From contig NC_052679.1 of the NCBI RefSeq assembly GCF_016802725.1, forward strand, positions 18,345,635-18,409,634: DNA of 64,000 nt, read 5' to 3'. This document shows, one piece after another, positions 37,900 to 50,905 of the stretch (within the stretch, counting starts at the first letter, position 1; every line of letters begins with the position of its first letter). Under the pieces are notes generated by a model. That model made no database searches, had not been told where the DNA came from, and was given only the letters and a program-made list of their open reading frames with translations. The DNA is from Solenopsis invicta (Eukaryota > Arthropoda > Insecta > Hymenoptera > Formicidae). The translations under genes and the position numbers were made by a program.

Positions 37900-40700
37900 T
37901 CAATTTTATTCAAATTTAAATATTGCGTAGCATTTCTCGCTTGCGACATATCTGCCGCGTAGTATTTTTCGACCTTCTAGTCGGGTAAAAAAGATGCTTC
38001 CGCGATCCAAAAGTATCTCGTTATCCGAGCTTAATCTTATCATCGGTTTTTCGTGGGATATCACACGAGATACAAATCCACGCGATGAGCCGCGCGCGAT
38101 GGTTCGCACGATGCGCGTATCTCCGCCGGCGCGGCCGATGCGATGGGATGCATCCCGTGTTTCTTGCGAAAACAACGCTGCGATCGCGGAACCGTTATAC
38201 CGAAGCGCGCGCGCGCGTCGTTATTCCTATATGCAGGATCTTCTCGTACAAACATCGTCGGGGAAAGAATCGGTGAAGGGAAAGAATCGTGCGGCCGGAT
38301 AACCACGTCATCTTAACGGTAGGCTCGCTCGCGTTCGTTAGCCAGAAGACGGAGCGTACGGCGAAACGCTTAACGGGCCCCTCTCGAAAAAGAGCCGAGA
38401 GCTACGAAATACGCGCATTCTCCGACGCGATTCCTACTCGCGACTGTCTGTCGGTGCAACTGTTACCTCGGTGCATTCCCGTTATTATGTCGTGTTATCG
38501 GAATCACGGCGCAACGTCTCGAGTGACGATCGTGACGGAAGGCATACCTTTCGCGAAAGAATTCCGCATAATTTAATACCGCCAGCACGGCATTAACATT
38601 AATTAAGATAACGGTAATTAATAAGAGGGTTAAAGATCACTTTACGCTAACGATTAATAAGAGTGATTTAGTCGTACATCGATCTCGGATAAGCGCCAGT
38701 CTAGATAATAGCGACAGTGATGCAAACTCGACAGCGTGATATTTCATGACGAAAGATTAGAACGTATTAATGGCTATCGTAAAATCGTTAAACAAGGATG
38801 ATAATACCGCCGGCGGATAACGCTGAAGTTTTATTTTCGATTAACTGTACTTTAATTGGCGGTATCGTCTGAAAGATAAATCTGCGAAGTTTGCATATTT
38901 TGCGCCTGTGCGCTTCATCTTCATCAATCGTGAGGCAACGAAATTCCAATAAAATTGTAAGGAAAAAAACAACATTTTAGTAAAACCTCATGTTTATTTA
39001 TGCCGGAGAATGATGTATACTTCGTAAAGAGGAGAAATACTTATTTCGCAATTTAGCGTAGACTGTGCGAAAAATTTTTTTTAAGAGATTTTCGATCTTT
39101 CGTATGAGGATGCCTTAATGACGAAATCCTGCCGGGACAAAGTCAATTTCGGTATAAAGAGGCCGCGGTGTTACGCGCGTAATCGACGCGGCGTTTCGCG
39201 TAAAAACTACTTATGATAATCAGATTCCCATGCCTCAACTATTTTTACGATCGCGCACAGCCGGCCTATATGCAGATGCGTCTATTACGCGAATTATAAC
39301 AGTACCCTGCGAACGCGGCGGGGACCGTTCATCGGCGATGTTAATGCACCACGACGGGCGTAACAGATCTCCGGGCAGCCCGATCGAAAGAGGATCCGGT
39401 CGATTGTGAGAGAAACGCGGTAGGCGATTCAGAGAAGCGAGATGTTGTGACGAGATGTCTGCATTTGCGCAAAAAAAAAAAAAACTGAAGAGGGTGGGTG
39501 TCAGTTTCTGGATGACGCCACCGCGTCCCAAGGTCAATCATTCGCAAGCTACTGTTCTCAAAATAGCGCCAACTAACGCTAATAGGCGACAGTCGATTAA
39601 TATTAGTACAGCACTGACAATATTGATCGATATGTACATGTATATACGACCGGTAATTATTAGTTTATTAATGTAAGTATTGATTATGCTTGCTAATATA
39701 AATATAAAGTAACGATGTGCACGTAAAGCTGTCGAAAGCAATTACCGATTTTTCTCGAATCAAATTCCATTATAAGAAAGATGAAATTGTATATAATATT
39801 AATTATGGATTCAAGCAAATTTTGTTGAAAGCTAGATGTAATGGGAAATGATTGATTGCTAGTCTAATTATAATATTATTGAATACATTAGCAGCTGAAA
39901 CGAAAGCGACTCCAATCATTTATCATTCAAAATAGTGAAAACTTGAAAATCACAAAGTGATGAAACGGTGTTGAATCACGTGTTCTTTCAGCGCTGTACT
40001 TTCTTCTTAAAAAAAAGGTATTAAATAAAAAATTATTAAATAAAATACGAATCAATATTTAATCGCATAAATTTTTTTTGTCTCCTTCGGAATAATTCTT
40101 AGAGTTTTTTTGTTGGGAATCAATTGTGAAGACTGTAGGATTATAATACGGACGTTATCACATACTAAAATTGATTGTATTTCACCGAAAACGAAGAAGA
40201 GACGTTGAAAGAGAGGATGCAGAGAGGATGCCGCCTAGTTTCGACAAGAAGCGAGGCATTTTCTCGGCGAAAGGTGCTCTTATGCGATCCGTAAATACAA
40301 TAGAAAGTACCGGGGAATCTAGGATACCGGACGAGGGTCCCGTTCGCGGTGTTCCCCGCATTTGCGCTGGAGCCTGCATACCTACGAGGCGCTCGGTATC
40401 CCTCTTTCCATTCTCTGTTCTTCCGTCCCGCATTCCCCTTCGCCCCGCGATCCCTGAATTATGACAAAAATCTCCGACATCCGGCTGATCAAGCAGAAAA
40501 CCAGCATTAAAATGGTGAGCTGGTCGATTTAGCTGTTGTATACGTATATCGATGACGTCAAAGGAAATCTATCGAAATCTTTATATAACACATGAATATG
40601 ATGTGCGCTTCTGTCAATTTTGTATATTCTAAAAAATAACAAATAAAAGTTTGATACGATGTAGGAGAGCGTTATCTAAATACTCGTATTATCATTAATC
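37900..40700. other. CpG-rich to unique noncoding DNA
   Basis: 37900-38570 is CpG-rich; 38580-39230 is low-repeat and evenly composed; the rest is AT-rich except for 40170-40460. No exon recognised. Confidence 0.45.
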
Positions 40701-40708
40701 GAATACAG

Positions 40709-40800
40709 TTAGAGAGATAGTCGAATCTTCGGTCTGCTCGTGTATTCTAATAAATATGTGGAATGAAGATTTCAGGGCTATGTGTGAATTAATATTGAGA
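40709..40800 (+). repeat. Diverged direct repeat, copy 1
   Basis: GAGAGATAGTCGAATCTTC followed by CTCGTGTATTCTAATAAATA and TGTGTGAATTAATATTGAG recurs about 1.1 kb downstream at 41833-41926 in the same orientation. About 70 percent identity by eye. I do not recognise it. Confidence 0.55.
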
Positions 40801-41832
40801 CATTCTTCTATTATCATTTTGTATCTTCTTAAACGAATTAAAAATAATCAATATCAGTCTACATAACAAAATAATGTTACGATGATACGAGGTTGTTACG
40901 ATGTGAAGCTAGTTTCCTATACGATGCTCACATCTACAGAGGCCAATGAGCGTTTGTTCGCGTTCTTCTTATTATTATCATCGAGAGAAAGTATAAGAGA
41001 GATTATATGCCACCGGATATCATTCGACTGGTTCGTAACGTTCAGTTCCGTTCCTTTATGTAAGCACAACTTATAGGAGGAGCTATTTGAAAACCGGAGT
41101 CGCGTCTTAATTTCAAGCGATGCGTCACGTGGCACATGCACTCTCCCTCCATAGCAATTACGATTTTTTACGATGCCTACGTGCGTAGTTGGGCTCTCTT
41201 TAAAGTCGTTCTTCTCCACTTTTTACGAGCGCGCGTTCGCATTCCCGTTTCCCCGATGCCCGGACAAATGTGACCGCGGTCGCGGCTCTAATCGACGAAT
41301 TATCGCGACGAGTTCGCACCCGATCCACAATACGTCGTGTGCCGACGAATCTAATATTGCAGGACGAACGATGATTATTGTTGTAAATATATTTAAGTTA
41401 GAAAACTAGATTTGATTTGTAATTGCCGTGTGTGTGCGATAAAAGAAGTGACATTTTGTTTATGCATTTGTCCATGAACACGAGAAACCATACAAAAATA
41501 GGACGAAAATCAGAAGACGGATTCTAAGTGGCGGAAAAGATTCGAAATTAGAGTATAGCACTGCGTAATTTCAAACTTGAAATTTTCAGAATGCAAAGCA
41601 AAAGAATTAATCTGTAGATACAGTAGAGTCTACTATATAGTATTTACATTGAATGAAGAAGCACGGTTGCTGTATTAGACATAGACGCAACATGCAAGTG
41701 CAGAAATTGCACAATTACAAAATACCCGGAGATGGAGAAAATACTGATATTAATTTATTAGATGAGGCTCTGAGGACTAAAGTCAAAGAATTAAAAATGT
41801 TAATAAGAGCCAACACAGGATATAGTCGCGAA

Positions 41833-41926
41833 TTAGCGAGATAGTCGAATCTTCATTCTATTCGTATCTATTTTGATAAATGTATAAAATGAAAATGTGA
41901 GAAATGTATGTGAATTGATATTAGTG
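41833..41926 (+). repeat. Diverged direct repeat, copy 2
   Basis: AGCGAGATAGTCGAATCTTC, ATTCGTATCTATTTTGATAA and ATGTATGTGAATTGATATTA match the stretch at 40709-40800. The repeat begins at the end of a small open frame (ATG at 41653, 63 codons) that resembles nothing I know. Confidence 0.55.
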
Positions 41927-41999
41927 GTGTGAACCTTGTCTGTAATTGCACTGTTCCATACAAATGTTTAGCTTCCATGCGAAACAATTTCTGTTTTAA

Positions 42000-44900
42000 A
42001 ACTAAAATTTGAGCTAGATTAGGTTAAGATTAGGAATTTCCGAGGCGGGGATATCGACAGCGAGTAGAGCGGGTCTAATGCAACGCACGTCGCCCGGCGT
42101 CCTTCGTTACTCTCATCACGAATTAACATCCTGACAATCTTCCGTCAACGTGTTGATCGACGTCGCCGTTGTTTTCCCCGGCCAGGCAGGTTGGGATTAC
42201 CGGCGAAATGTAAAATGTAAAGTGCACATTTTTCTCACTGCAAAATTAATTTTCGGAATACACCTCAATTAGTTCTTTTTCTCTCTTCTTCTCCTTCTCC
42301 TTCTTCGTTTTTTCGAAACATACGCGTTTCAAAACGCTGTAGAAAATTACACGAATGACAAGCCAAATGCGAAACGACTACGTTTCTTTTTTTATATGTG
42401 AATATTGGAAAGGAACAATTTTCGCGTTGATTTTCCTCCAATTATTTCTTTCTTTTCGTTTCTACGATAGGAGTAAAAAAATTCATTCTTTATTATTTCT
42501 AACATTGGATATTTAAAAAATCTAAGATACTTTTCTCTGTATAATTAATTCTTAAATCCTCCCTTGTCAGTTGGGCAATTAATGAATATCTTCATTAATT
42601 AAATTACCTTTTTTTAAATTTCTTTTTTGCCTGATACAAAACAAACGTGTTTTTAAGCTGCATTATAAATCATTAAGACGACGCGGGCTTTAAATACGGC
42701 GCACGTTACGCAAGGTGAATGCATTTAAAAGTCGACTCCGGTAACGAAGTGCCAGGGATAACCAGGGATAAACGCGGTTACGCGAAGTACCGGATTTGCG
42801 GAATCAAGTTCTGAATGTAATCGGCCTTAATCGGTTTTCGTTATCGGTTACACACCGATCGTGTCGTAAATGTTTCAGGTGACGAAATTACGGCGATGAC
42901 GACAGGCGGCTGTCGATACTTTGCCCGGTATCCGCGTGCATCCCACTCGCTTCCGATATTTATGTTGATCGATACGACGAGAAGTGGACTTAAGTGTCGC
43001 TCATACGAGGATTAGTTACGTCGCAACGTAACACAGCGCGAAATTGTATTGCACGTTACTGATATTATATTACCGTTGTATATTAACTATCGTTATGTAC
43101 ACAGACATTGTAAGAATAGGCCGTATGAGTAGAGCGTATCTAACGTCAGGTAGTGAAGATCAGATAGGAAAAAGCAGAAAGCAGTTGCCGTATTTCTTTC
43201 TCTTTTTATCTGATTCACGCAATTGTCTCTTTTCTCTTCTACTATTAACTATCTTTCGTCTCTTACTACGTGATATTCAGGTTTCCCGCTTTACGCTTGG
43301 TGTATCTTTCCCATGTTCTATAGTTGTGCATGCGGATATTGTTTTTTTGAAACGGGAAACATTTTTACATATTAAATATCTCTCTTCCTTTCTAACAATT
43401 GAATTAGATGTTTGCTAAAATTTCATTGCGTCGTTCTCTTTACGAGAGAGAAAATTCACAAATGAAATGTTTTGACTTGGTAAATATAGTTATCAAAGAA
43501 ATATTCTGGACATATATAGAACTTTCCCGTTCATGTTGTCAACGCTATAATCAAGGGTCCTGATTAATTGATTACTTCGACGCGACGCGACTGTATTGCT
43601 AAAGTTTCAATAAAGTCTCGCAGAATTCCGAATAAAATAGTTTCAATATTCCTATGTAAGGGGAACGACTCAATAAATAATATTTAATAAGACGGAGATT
43701 CGGAAATTTGAAAGAAAGAAAAATTACGTCTGTCGCTCTTTAAACAACACATATTCCAAATATAATAATCTAATGGTAAAATATTTAAGAACAAACTATA
43801 TATAATAATAATATATTATTTATACACACTTATTTGAACGTTTTAGCATTGCAGATTTCGCTCTATTATTTGCACAGCTAGTTTATAAATTTAGAATATC
43901 AAAACGTACAGTGGTAATCGCGTCGATTTTTGTATGAATACTTAAAAAAAAAAACTGAGAGTCTGTTTTATTCTTCCGTCCACGGGCAGATTACTAGTAA
44001 AATTGCAACATAATTTGCGGCGTTTATCCTCCACAAAATTTGACCGGCTCCATTGTTCCTTTCTTTCTGCTCTGAAATTTTTTTTGTCATTATGACGAAA
44101 TTTCAACCGCGCGCGTCGACCTTGACATGCGATCGAGAAGTCTCGATTTCTTCTGAGAAAAAGAATTGTGAATCATCGACGAAGCCCGAAAGAGATCCGC
44201 ATTGTATCGGCAGGAATCTTAGCATTTTGAAAAGAAAGAAGCTTCTAAGATCGCTAAAGGCACCACAAAAAAAAGCAATCGCTTTTTTGAATAGATAGCT
44301 CGAACCACTCGAGCTTGAATTATTTCTACTTCGAACCGGTCGACCGCGAAATTCCTACGAATCTGTGCCCGGCCCCCAGTTTTGACGCATCGACGCGAAT
44401 AAAGGATTTATTTTCGTCCTACCCGTGAAAGTTCGCCGTGGCGTAGAAACGGGGGGAAAAAAGGAGCTATCGAAAATTCTCGTAGAAAACGCGGCAGTGA
44501 AAGCTCTTCGGCGCGTTATTTGCCAAGGTTTCTCGCCGCCGGGTAGTTTCTCCGGTTCGTATTATTATAGCAAATGCGGATCCCTCCATGCAAAAAAGTG
44601 GAGTGGAGAGAACACAGCGCGTGCGGCGTATATAGCGCGATCGACAAGCTGCCACGCGGATAGAAATCGATTTAACTGTAATTGCCGGGCGTCGTTATCC
44701 GGTGCGCTGCGCCGTTATCCTCGTAATCGACGTACATACGTTGACACGGCAGAGAGAATCCATTCAGTTACCACGCTCGCCCCGATAAAATCGCCTAAAT
44801 TCTTTACACCTTTTTCCTAAATTTAAAAATCCGTGTGCTTAGCCCGACGCCGCTAAAATCAAAGTATGTAGCGCGATTATTAAGGTGAGATTTCTTAAAT

Positions 44901-47740
44901 CGAAAATAATCTGAAAGACGAAGTTATAACAATGCGAAAATTTTAGATTAAATTAAAAATTTTAAAGTTGAAACTTTAGATCAAGTAAAGTAATCACACC
45001 TTGCTCACCTTTCCTTGCATGTTTATGGATCCGCGAATTTGTACATCTCCAATGATATGTTCCGAATCAGAACAAAAAAATTAAATAAATCAATAAAACC
45101 AGTAATGCGTACGTTCGTTTGAATAACAAATAATTAAAAATAGTTTATCTCGGTGGGTCTGACGACTCGCAGCGAAAGAATGTAGTTGATTGCGGCGGAT
45201 ATGATAAAATAATACGAATATTTTAGATTGACTTTGACCCTTGGACCCAATAAAACTGATATGGTTCTAAATCATTTCAAAAAAACTTCTCTTTATTACG
45301 AAGACATGGAGCAGTTGTAAAAATAATACTGCTGTTTATAGTACCTAGGGTTTGCCATATTTTCGTTAATAACGCCGGTTTAATCCGCAAGGAAATAATT
45401 TACGTGAACAAACAACATTCAAGTCTACATGCATATAATATTATAGCTTCTTTCTCGTATCTCTCTTTGAAAAATCATATACATTATAAATAATAAAATA
45501 AAGCATGACTTTTCAAAGATATGAGAGAAGGAGACTATTTTTATAAGGATAGGGTACATAAAGAATGGTAACGATAATCGATGAAAATGAAAATTAAAAG
45601 AACTCGAACGTTCTTGAAATCACCGGACTTTATGTCAATTCTCCTATATAATTTCGTTGAGTTGGTGCTGCGGTTGCTGTGGGAACGTATAAATGAAACG
45701 CGACCTTCCTCGTATCTCATCGAAAATTGATTCCGAAATTCTAGCGGTTTCAGGTCCCCCGTTTTAATGCGCCATACTGGCGGGACTAATGCGAATGTCC
45801 CCCGCGAGCATCGGCTATCATTTCTATTATCGCGCGACGCGAAACGAACGAATCTGTTCGGTCCCAATCGTGCTGGTCGATCTAATATACCGTTGATTGT
45901 CTCCGTCCGAATCTACGTCCGCGCATGCGACAAATTACTCGCCGTATCGCGCGTCAATCTTGATCGCGTGTTAATCGACATTATGACACTCCGGAACAGG
46001 TAATAAACGTATGCTTTTGTTATTTGTGCTTCAGGTGAGGTGAATCGCTGACTAAAGGAAACCGTCTCCGAGAACTTGGTTTATGCACGGATATTACAGA
46101 TGGAAGAACGAGCCGACCCTCATATCTAATCCTGAGCCAGAAGTTCAAAGACTTACTTAGTAAGTAATAAAAAATGAGTAATCAAGATCTCTAAGATAAG
46201 ACATATGAGATTATGTGAAAAATCTGCCAAGTAAAATAAAATTAAAATTAAGAAGAAGCGGAAAAGTCTCGTAGAAAAGTTGCTGAATGCGTAATTCGAT
46301 TGCCTAAATCGTACCTTTCGTCAGTATTTTATATCTTTAATATTAACAATACATATTTCGTGACAAATGAGAAATGAGTAAATAAAAATTTAACAGGTTA
46401 CGTATCCCTCTGTCTCTCTTTCTTGTATTGTGCGTGCTAACAACATTTTTTTTTTAAAAAAAAGGTACGGCTGATATTAATTTTTGATGAATTTGTGTAG
46501 CTGATAATAATGCAATCATGCAAACTGAATTTTAAACTGACTTTTTACATTTTCATAAAAAAAAGTTTATTATAGAATATTTTACATTCATTACATATTC
46601 ATTATTATAAAAAAAAGATTGATATTTTATATTTAAAATCTGTCAAGTTTCTTAAATCATATCGTTACAAACAAAAAAGTGTTACAAAAAGAACTGCTTT
46701 TGCTGTACACGGGGAAAATTTAAATAGAATCATTTCTTATGGTTTTCGATATGAGCAATCGTTGGTTTCGCGCATAATTGACCACTTTGGAAGGCACTTT
46801 GAAAGGCAATACGATTTAGGCGATCGGTTGCTCCGGTGAATCATATCTTTTGCAGCACGTTGCAAAAAGGTTTATAATTAATTTATTTATTTGGTGAAGC
46901 ATTGTAGTAATAGGGATCTGCAATATCAAACTACAATTTCCAATATTTTGCATACAAATCAGCATCACAAATGGGAAATATAATAAAAAAATAACTTAAG
47001 TGGTATACATTTGGCAATTCTCTCCTATGTAGCTTGCCTTAAGTTTTCGTTGAATGATAGAGTCCGATCTAAATTTTGGTTTCGATCAGTTTCCAGTAAA
47101 TAATTAAGGTTTTGATTAAGTTTCCGTGAAATTGAAAGGACGTTTCGACGTAGTCGAAAGTGATCAAGTTGTAATGGCCGACTGAACACAATGAGCGATG
47201 AGTGATATTCAATAAAAAGTCTGCTTTTTTTCCAATATGTAACGAGCGAAAAAATATTTTTTTTTTTTAAATGAGGAAAAATCAGGTACGGAATTTTGTT
47301 AAATCGGTCTCTAACCCATCTAAGGCGCAATGTAATATATGTATTAAATTATTTCTAAGAAATAAGGCAAACGATCGAAAGGAATAATCTAAAAAGATAT
47401 CATATAAAAACGACTTCTTGAGTATAAACACAATTTAAAAAGGTTTGTTTAATATTTTTTTATGTTAAACAATTCACATTTGCGTGTTTCGATATGTGTG
47501 ATTAAAATATAAATTTCGTTCAATTATTTAATCAATTAATTTTTATCATGTATCATGAACAAAAAGAAAAAAATCGGGAAGTAATGAGAAGAGCAGGAAG
47601 TAATAAAATACCTCAACTAAATTTAACAAGTTCAAATTACAATTTTCAATCTGATTGAGCGTGATGCTGGTACATCATTCTGGCCACGAAAATTCGGATT
47701 GATAAAGCAACAATGGATTTTTTTATTGTTGTCATATCAT
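42000..47740. other. Noncoding DNA upstream of the BTB exon
   Basis: Low-repeat moderately GC-rich segments (42020-42200, 42670-43030, 44090-44820, 45700-46130) are separated by AT-rich DNA. None encodes a recognisable protein. These segments are candidates for 5' UTR exons or enhancers of the BTB gene, without direct support. Confidence 0.45.
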
Positions 47741-47750
47741 ACTGTAATAC

Positions 47751-47852
47751 TTTTATTTTATTTTATATTTGTTTGATTTAGGTGATCTCTCTCTTTGCAA
47801 AGACTAAACTTTGCAGATCGTCTAAACCAAACAAATGTAAAATAAAATAAAA
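47751..47852. repeat. Short fold-back repeat (~100 bases)
   Basis: The left arm (47751-47801) reads TTTTATTTTATTTTATATTT, then GTTTGATTTAGGTGATCT. The reverse complement of the right arm (47809-47852) reads TTTTATTTTATTTTACATTT, then GTTTGGTTTAGACGATCT. The two arms are nearly adjacent, with TTTGCAAAG/CTTTGCAG at the turn, so the transcript would form a long hairpin. Confidence 0.75.
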
Positions 47853-49349
47853 AATATATATATTCCCGCACAACTTTAATGCCGGCAACATATGACAAAG
47901 TAAAAGCAAAAGTTAATAACTTGGTTTGTCAAGGTATATCGTTTGTCGCGTCTACATACATCCCTTTCCATGAAAGTTTCAGTTTTTGGTTTCCGACGAA
48001 ATTGACACATAACCGAATATTCGTTTCCGGTTTCGGCCGAAACTAAAAACGACAGATTCGATCGGACTCTAATGATTTTAAAAGTTCTAAAAATTCTAAA
48101 GCTACACAAAAATTACACGAATCGCAGATCCAAATTTGTAGAACTTTTTGCTCGAGACGTTTCGCATTCCATTAATTAAACCAATCCGAACTGAATAAAA
48201 GTCACAATATGCGCTTTGTATGTTGGCCGAGCAGAAAAAAATTTCGTTGTAGGGTTCACTGTTCTCCGTCAGAGTATCAGTAACGGTACGAAAAGTGATA
48301 TCCTCTTGAGCGTAAACATTCTATCAGAATGAAGAATAAAGAAAGAACGATAGCGCGATAAACATTCACGCATGGTTATCCTATCCGATACGCGATGCGG
48401 CTTCTTTCCTTCCTTCGGTGACGGTAAACTTCCTGCGAGCCCGATACCGGTGTGACAATGACCGGTCATGGGCTATATCTGCAGCGAATGCGTGCTCCGA
48501 GAACGCAGGCTCGCGCGAATTTATGCAAAACATTCAGAGGTGGTCCCATTTCATAACTATTCATATTATACGCGTTTTAATAACACAGCCCTACAAAATT
48601 TCATTTTTTTTTTTTTTTGCAATGCGAGTGTGAATACTCATTTCTGATGTATTTTTGTCTGCCGAACGCGAATCCATTGTCAAAATTTTGTTATCACAAT
48701 TGTGAGAAATATAAAGGCTAGAAACGAATTTTTATGACGTTGTAGCACTGGTACTATATATATATTTTTTAATTTCATTAATGTCACATGTAAAAATATT
48801 TTTTACCTTTAAAATGCATTTTATTTCGATATGATTTTTCATTTTCGAGATATAATAATTTGAAAATATTTTTTCCATGCAACGCACAAATTTGGCTGTC
48901 ACATTATGATTTTTAGAAAAATGGCGTCAAAGAAACAAAAAAATAATAAAAATCGTAGTTTTTTTTTTTTAAATTGTGACGTACCAAATTTTGACAATTC
49001 ATTGGTATTTGGCAGATAAAAATGCGTTAGAAATGTCTTTTCACACTAGTGTTGCAAAATAATGTTGGACAGCATAATTTTTTTTTTATTGCAAAATATC
49101 GCATACGCGGCACACCTTTATTTTCAATTTTTATCAAAACGCAGATATATTCGAATTGTCATTTTCTTACGTGTTATTTAAACAATGATACTTAATCAGA
49201 TACTTAAACAGTGATATTAGATAATGAGAAATTTTATCGCGGCACTCTTAACAAAAAGTCGCTCCAAAATCATCGACTACAGTCTCCTTTTACGCCTCTT
49301 GAAATTTCATGAAAACCAATATCAAGGTGTCCTTGTTCCAACCCCTTGA
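47853..49349. other. AT-rich DNA immediately upstream of the BTB exon
   Basis: Several T-runs (48604-48620, 48960-48971, 49079-49088) and no coding similarity. A stretch at 47960-48075 appears in diverged inverted form at about 47050-47165 (shared AGAGTCCGATC followed by GTTTCGG-type sequence). Confidence 0.45.
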
Positions 49350-49372
49350 CACGAGTTCTTCCGACGTTGCAG
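49350..49372 (+). other. Candidate 3' splice site (acceptor) upstream of the BTB exon
   Basis: A modest pyrimidine-bearing stretch ends in TTGCAG at 49367-49372. The reading frame of the BTB exon is open from 49350 onward, after a TGA at 49347. If this acceptor is used, the exon would run 49373-49730 with the first part as 5' UTR or an extended N-terminus. RNA evidence is needed to decide; a transcription start just upstream is the alternative. Confidence 0.3.
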
Positions 49373-49499
49373 ACATTGGCGGGGCGCAGGGGGAAGAGAG
49401 GGTGGGCGACGAGAGTACGGTGAACCGGAAGCGAACGCGACGGTGGCCGGCTCGGTCGAGGAGGACGAGGAGGAGTTCGCGGCGGCGCCAGGGCCGCGC

Positions 49500-49730
49500 A
49501 TGCTTCAACAACGAGGCTTTATAGAAACAGCAACGACACTCGCACCCGCTACGACGACCGGCCCATCATCATCCTCATCTTCATCATCCAACATGTTCCC
49601 ACAACAGTACTGCCTGAGATGGAAGTACCATCACAGCAACCTGCAGACCATGTTCTCGCAGTTGCTCGAGCGGCAGGCCTACTGCGATGTCACGCTCGCT
49701 TGCGAAGGCAAAACGTTGCGAGCGCACAAG
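49500..49730 (+). CDS. BTB/POZ (BTB-ttk family) transcription-factor exon, N-terminal part, partial gene
   Basis: This exon encodes the first half of a BTB/POZ domain, the dimerisation module of insect zinc-finger or HTH transcription factors such as tramtrack, lola, broad and bric-a-brac; the product would act in the nucleus. From the ATG at 49500 the frame has 77 codons. Residues 1-31 are a variable leader with a serine run coded by TCA/TCC/TCT triplets. A second in-frame ATG at 49593 (residue 32, A at -3) immediately precedes the conserved block MFPQQYCLRWKYHHSNL, followed by DVTLACEG and LRAHK. The ATG at 49593 has the better start context and may be the real start. The frame stays open upstream to just after a TGA at 49347, so an in-frame 5' extension is possible if the AG at 49371-49372 is a splice acceptor. 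The exon stops exactly after the AHK lysine codon at a GT donor, so the intron is phase 0. The usual continuation (VLSACS...) and the DNA-binding domain were not found downstream in the window. The family assignment is secure; the particular paralogue is not. Confidence 0.93.
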
Positions 49731-49736
49731 GTAAAC
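49731..49736 (+). other. 5' splice site (donor) of the BTB exon
   Basis: The coding sequence ends AAG and is followed by GTAAAC, close to the insect donor consensus. The BTB similarity stops at exactly this point: the following in-frame codons (VNRAEIIAIIT, then stop) do not resemble a BTB domain. The split after the AHK codon gives a phase 0 intron. Confidence 0.88.
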
Positions 49737-50050
49737 AGAGCAGAGATCATCGCGATAATAACGTGACATCGATGACGCGCTTTCTCGTGTCTCGCGGCTC
49801 GCGTGCATGGTACGACGGTCGCGGGATTATTAATTTTTCGAATTTATTACGCTTATTTGAAAGAAAAAACAGACTAGATTGAAAACGGATAAAATGTATA
49901 TTGACATATACACGAGTTATGTCTATCTCTTTTGACACTTTCTATTGTTATTAATGGTCTTCGTTAACTTTAGAATTGACATGATAGATTTTTTGTAACG
50001 TAAACATTTTTTTTTTATCCATTGAAGCTACGTCGCACTTTTCAAACAAA

Positions 50051-50072
50051 GAGAGAGAGAGAGAGAGAGAGA
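50051..50072. repeat. (GA)n microsatellite
   Basis: Eleven GA units, about 320 bases downstream of the BTB exon donor. Confidence 0.88.
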
Positions 50073-50830
50073 CGTTTCTTCTTCGCAAAAAAGTAAAAAT
50101 TATTTTCTATAATTTTCACAAATAACCTCGTCATCTATTAAGATTAACTTGACGAGTTGATATCGCATGTGCTTGATTGCTGTATAAACGTGCGAATAGA
50201 CGCACGCTGATTAGTAATCCGCCATGACGATAAGCATCAATCGGAAACCTGTAGCGCAGAACCGCGCTTGATATGAAAGTCGACGATATAAGAAGTCCCT
50301 ATCGCGAAATAGAGAAATTAGTCGCGAGTGATTCAGGATACGCGGAAACTCGATTTCCGGAATTTCGCTGTAACGTGAAATTGGATTTATGACTGAAACT
50401 CGATAAGTGGAATTTCACAATTCGATTTACGGGAAATATATAATAAAATTGCCATTTTCCTCGATATTTCATCTCGAATCCGGCTCGAAACGAGCTCAGT
50501 CCCTCGCTGCATTGCGAGAGTTATCTTGTCAATTTTCAATTAAAATAATCGAGTCGATATAAGCTGCGCGCAGCAGCCACGGTACTTGCGTGTGTACGCG
50601 ACCGAAACGAACTTGGTCGTCGCTAATTAGAGCTCCGTCCTTGTGACTCTGTCTCTTGTCAAAACACGGTTATCGTGGCGAAATGCCTAACTCAGTTTTC
50701 GGGTAACGCAGAAGGGGACTAAATTGTAACCACGCGCTGCCAACACCGTCTTGAAATTCTGTTTCTACTCGGAACTCCATTTCGAGCGCACCGCGAAATG
50801 ACGTTTTCATCATAAACGTATATATACGCA

Positions 50831-50861
50831 CGTACATACATACATACATACATACATACAC

Positions 50862-50899
<38 letters not shown>

Positions 50900-50905
50900 A
50901 TATAT
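50831..50905. repeat. Compound (TACA)n-(TA)n-(TGTA)n microsatellite
   Basis: Tandem TACA units, then about 13 TA units, then TGTA units, giving an overall palindromic array inside the probable intron of the BTB gene. Confidence 0.9.

Noticed and set aside
41653..41844. 63-codon ATG frame with a normal-looking amino-acid mix
   Set aside because: No similarity recognised and no splice or promoter support; noted only because it abuts a direct repeat.
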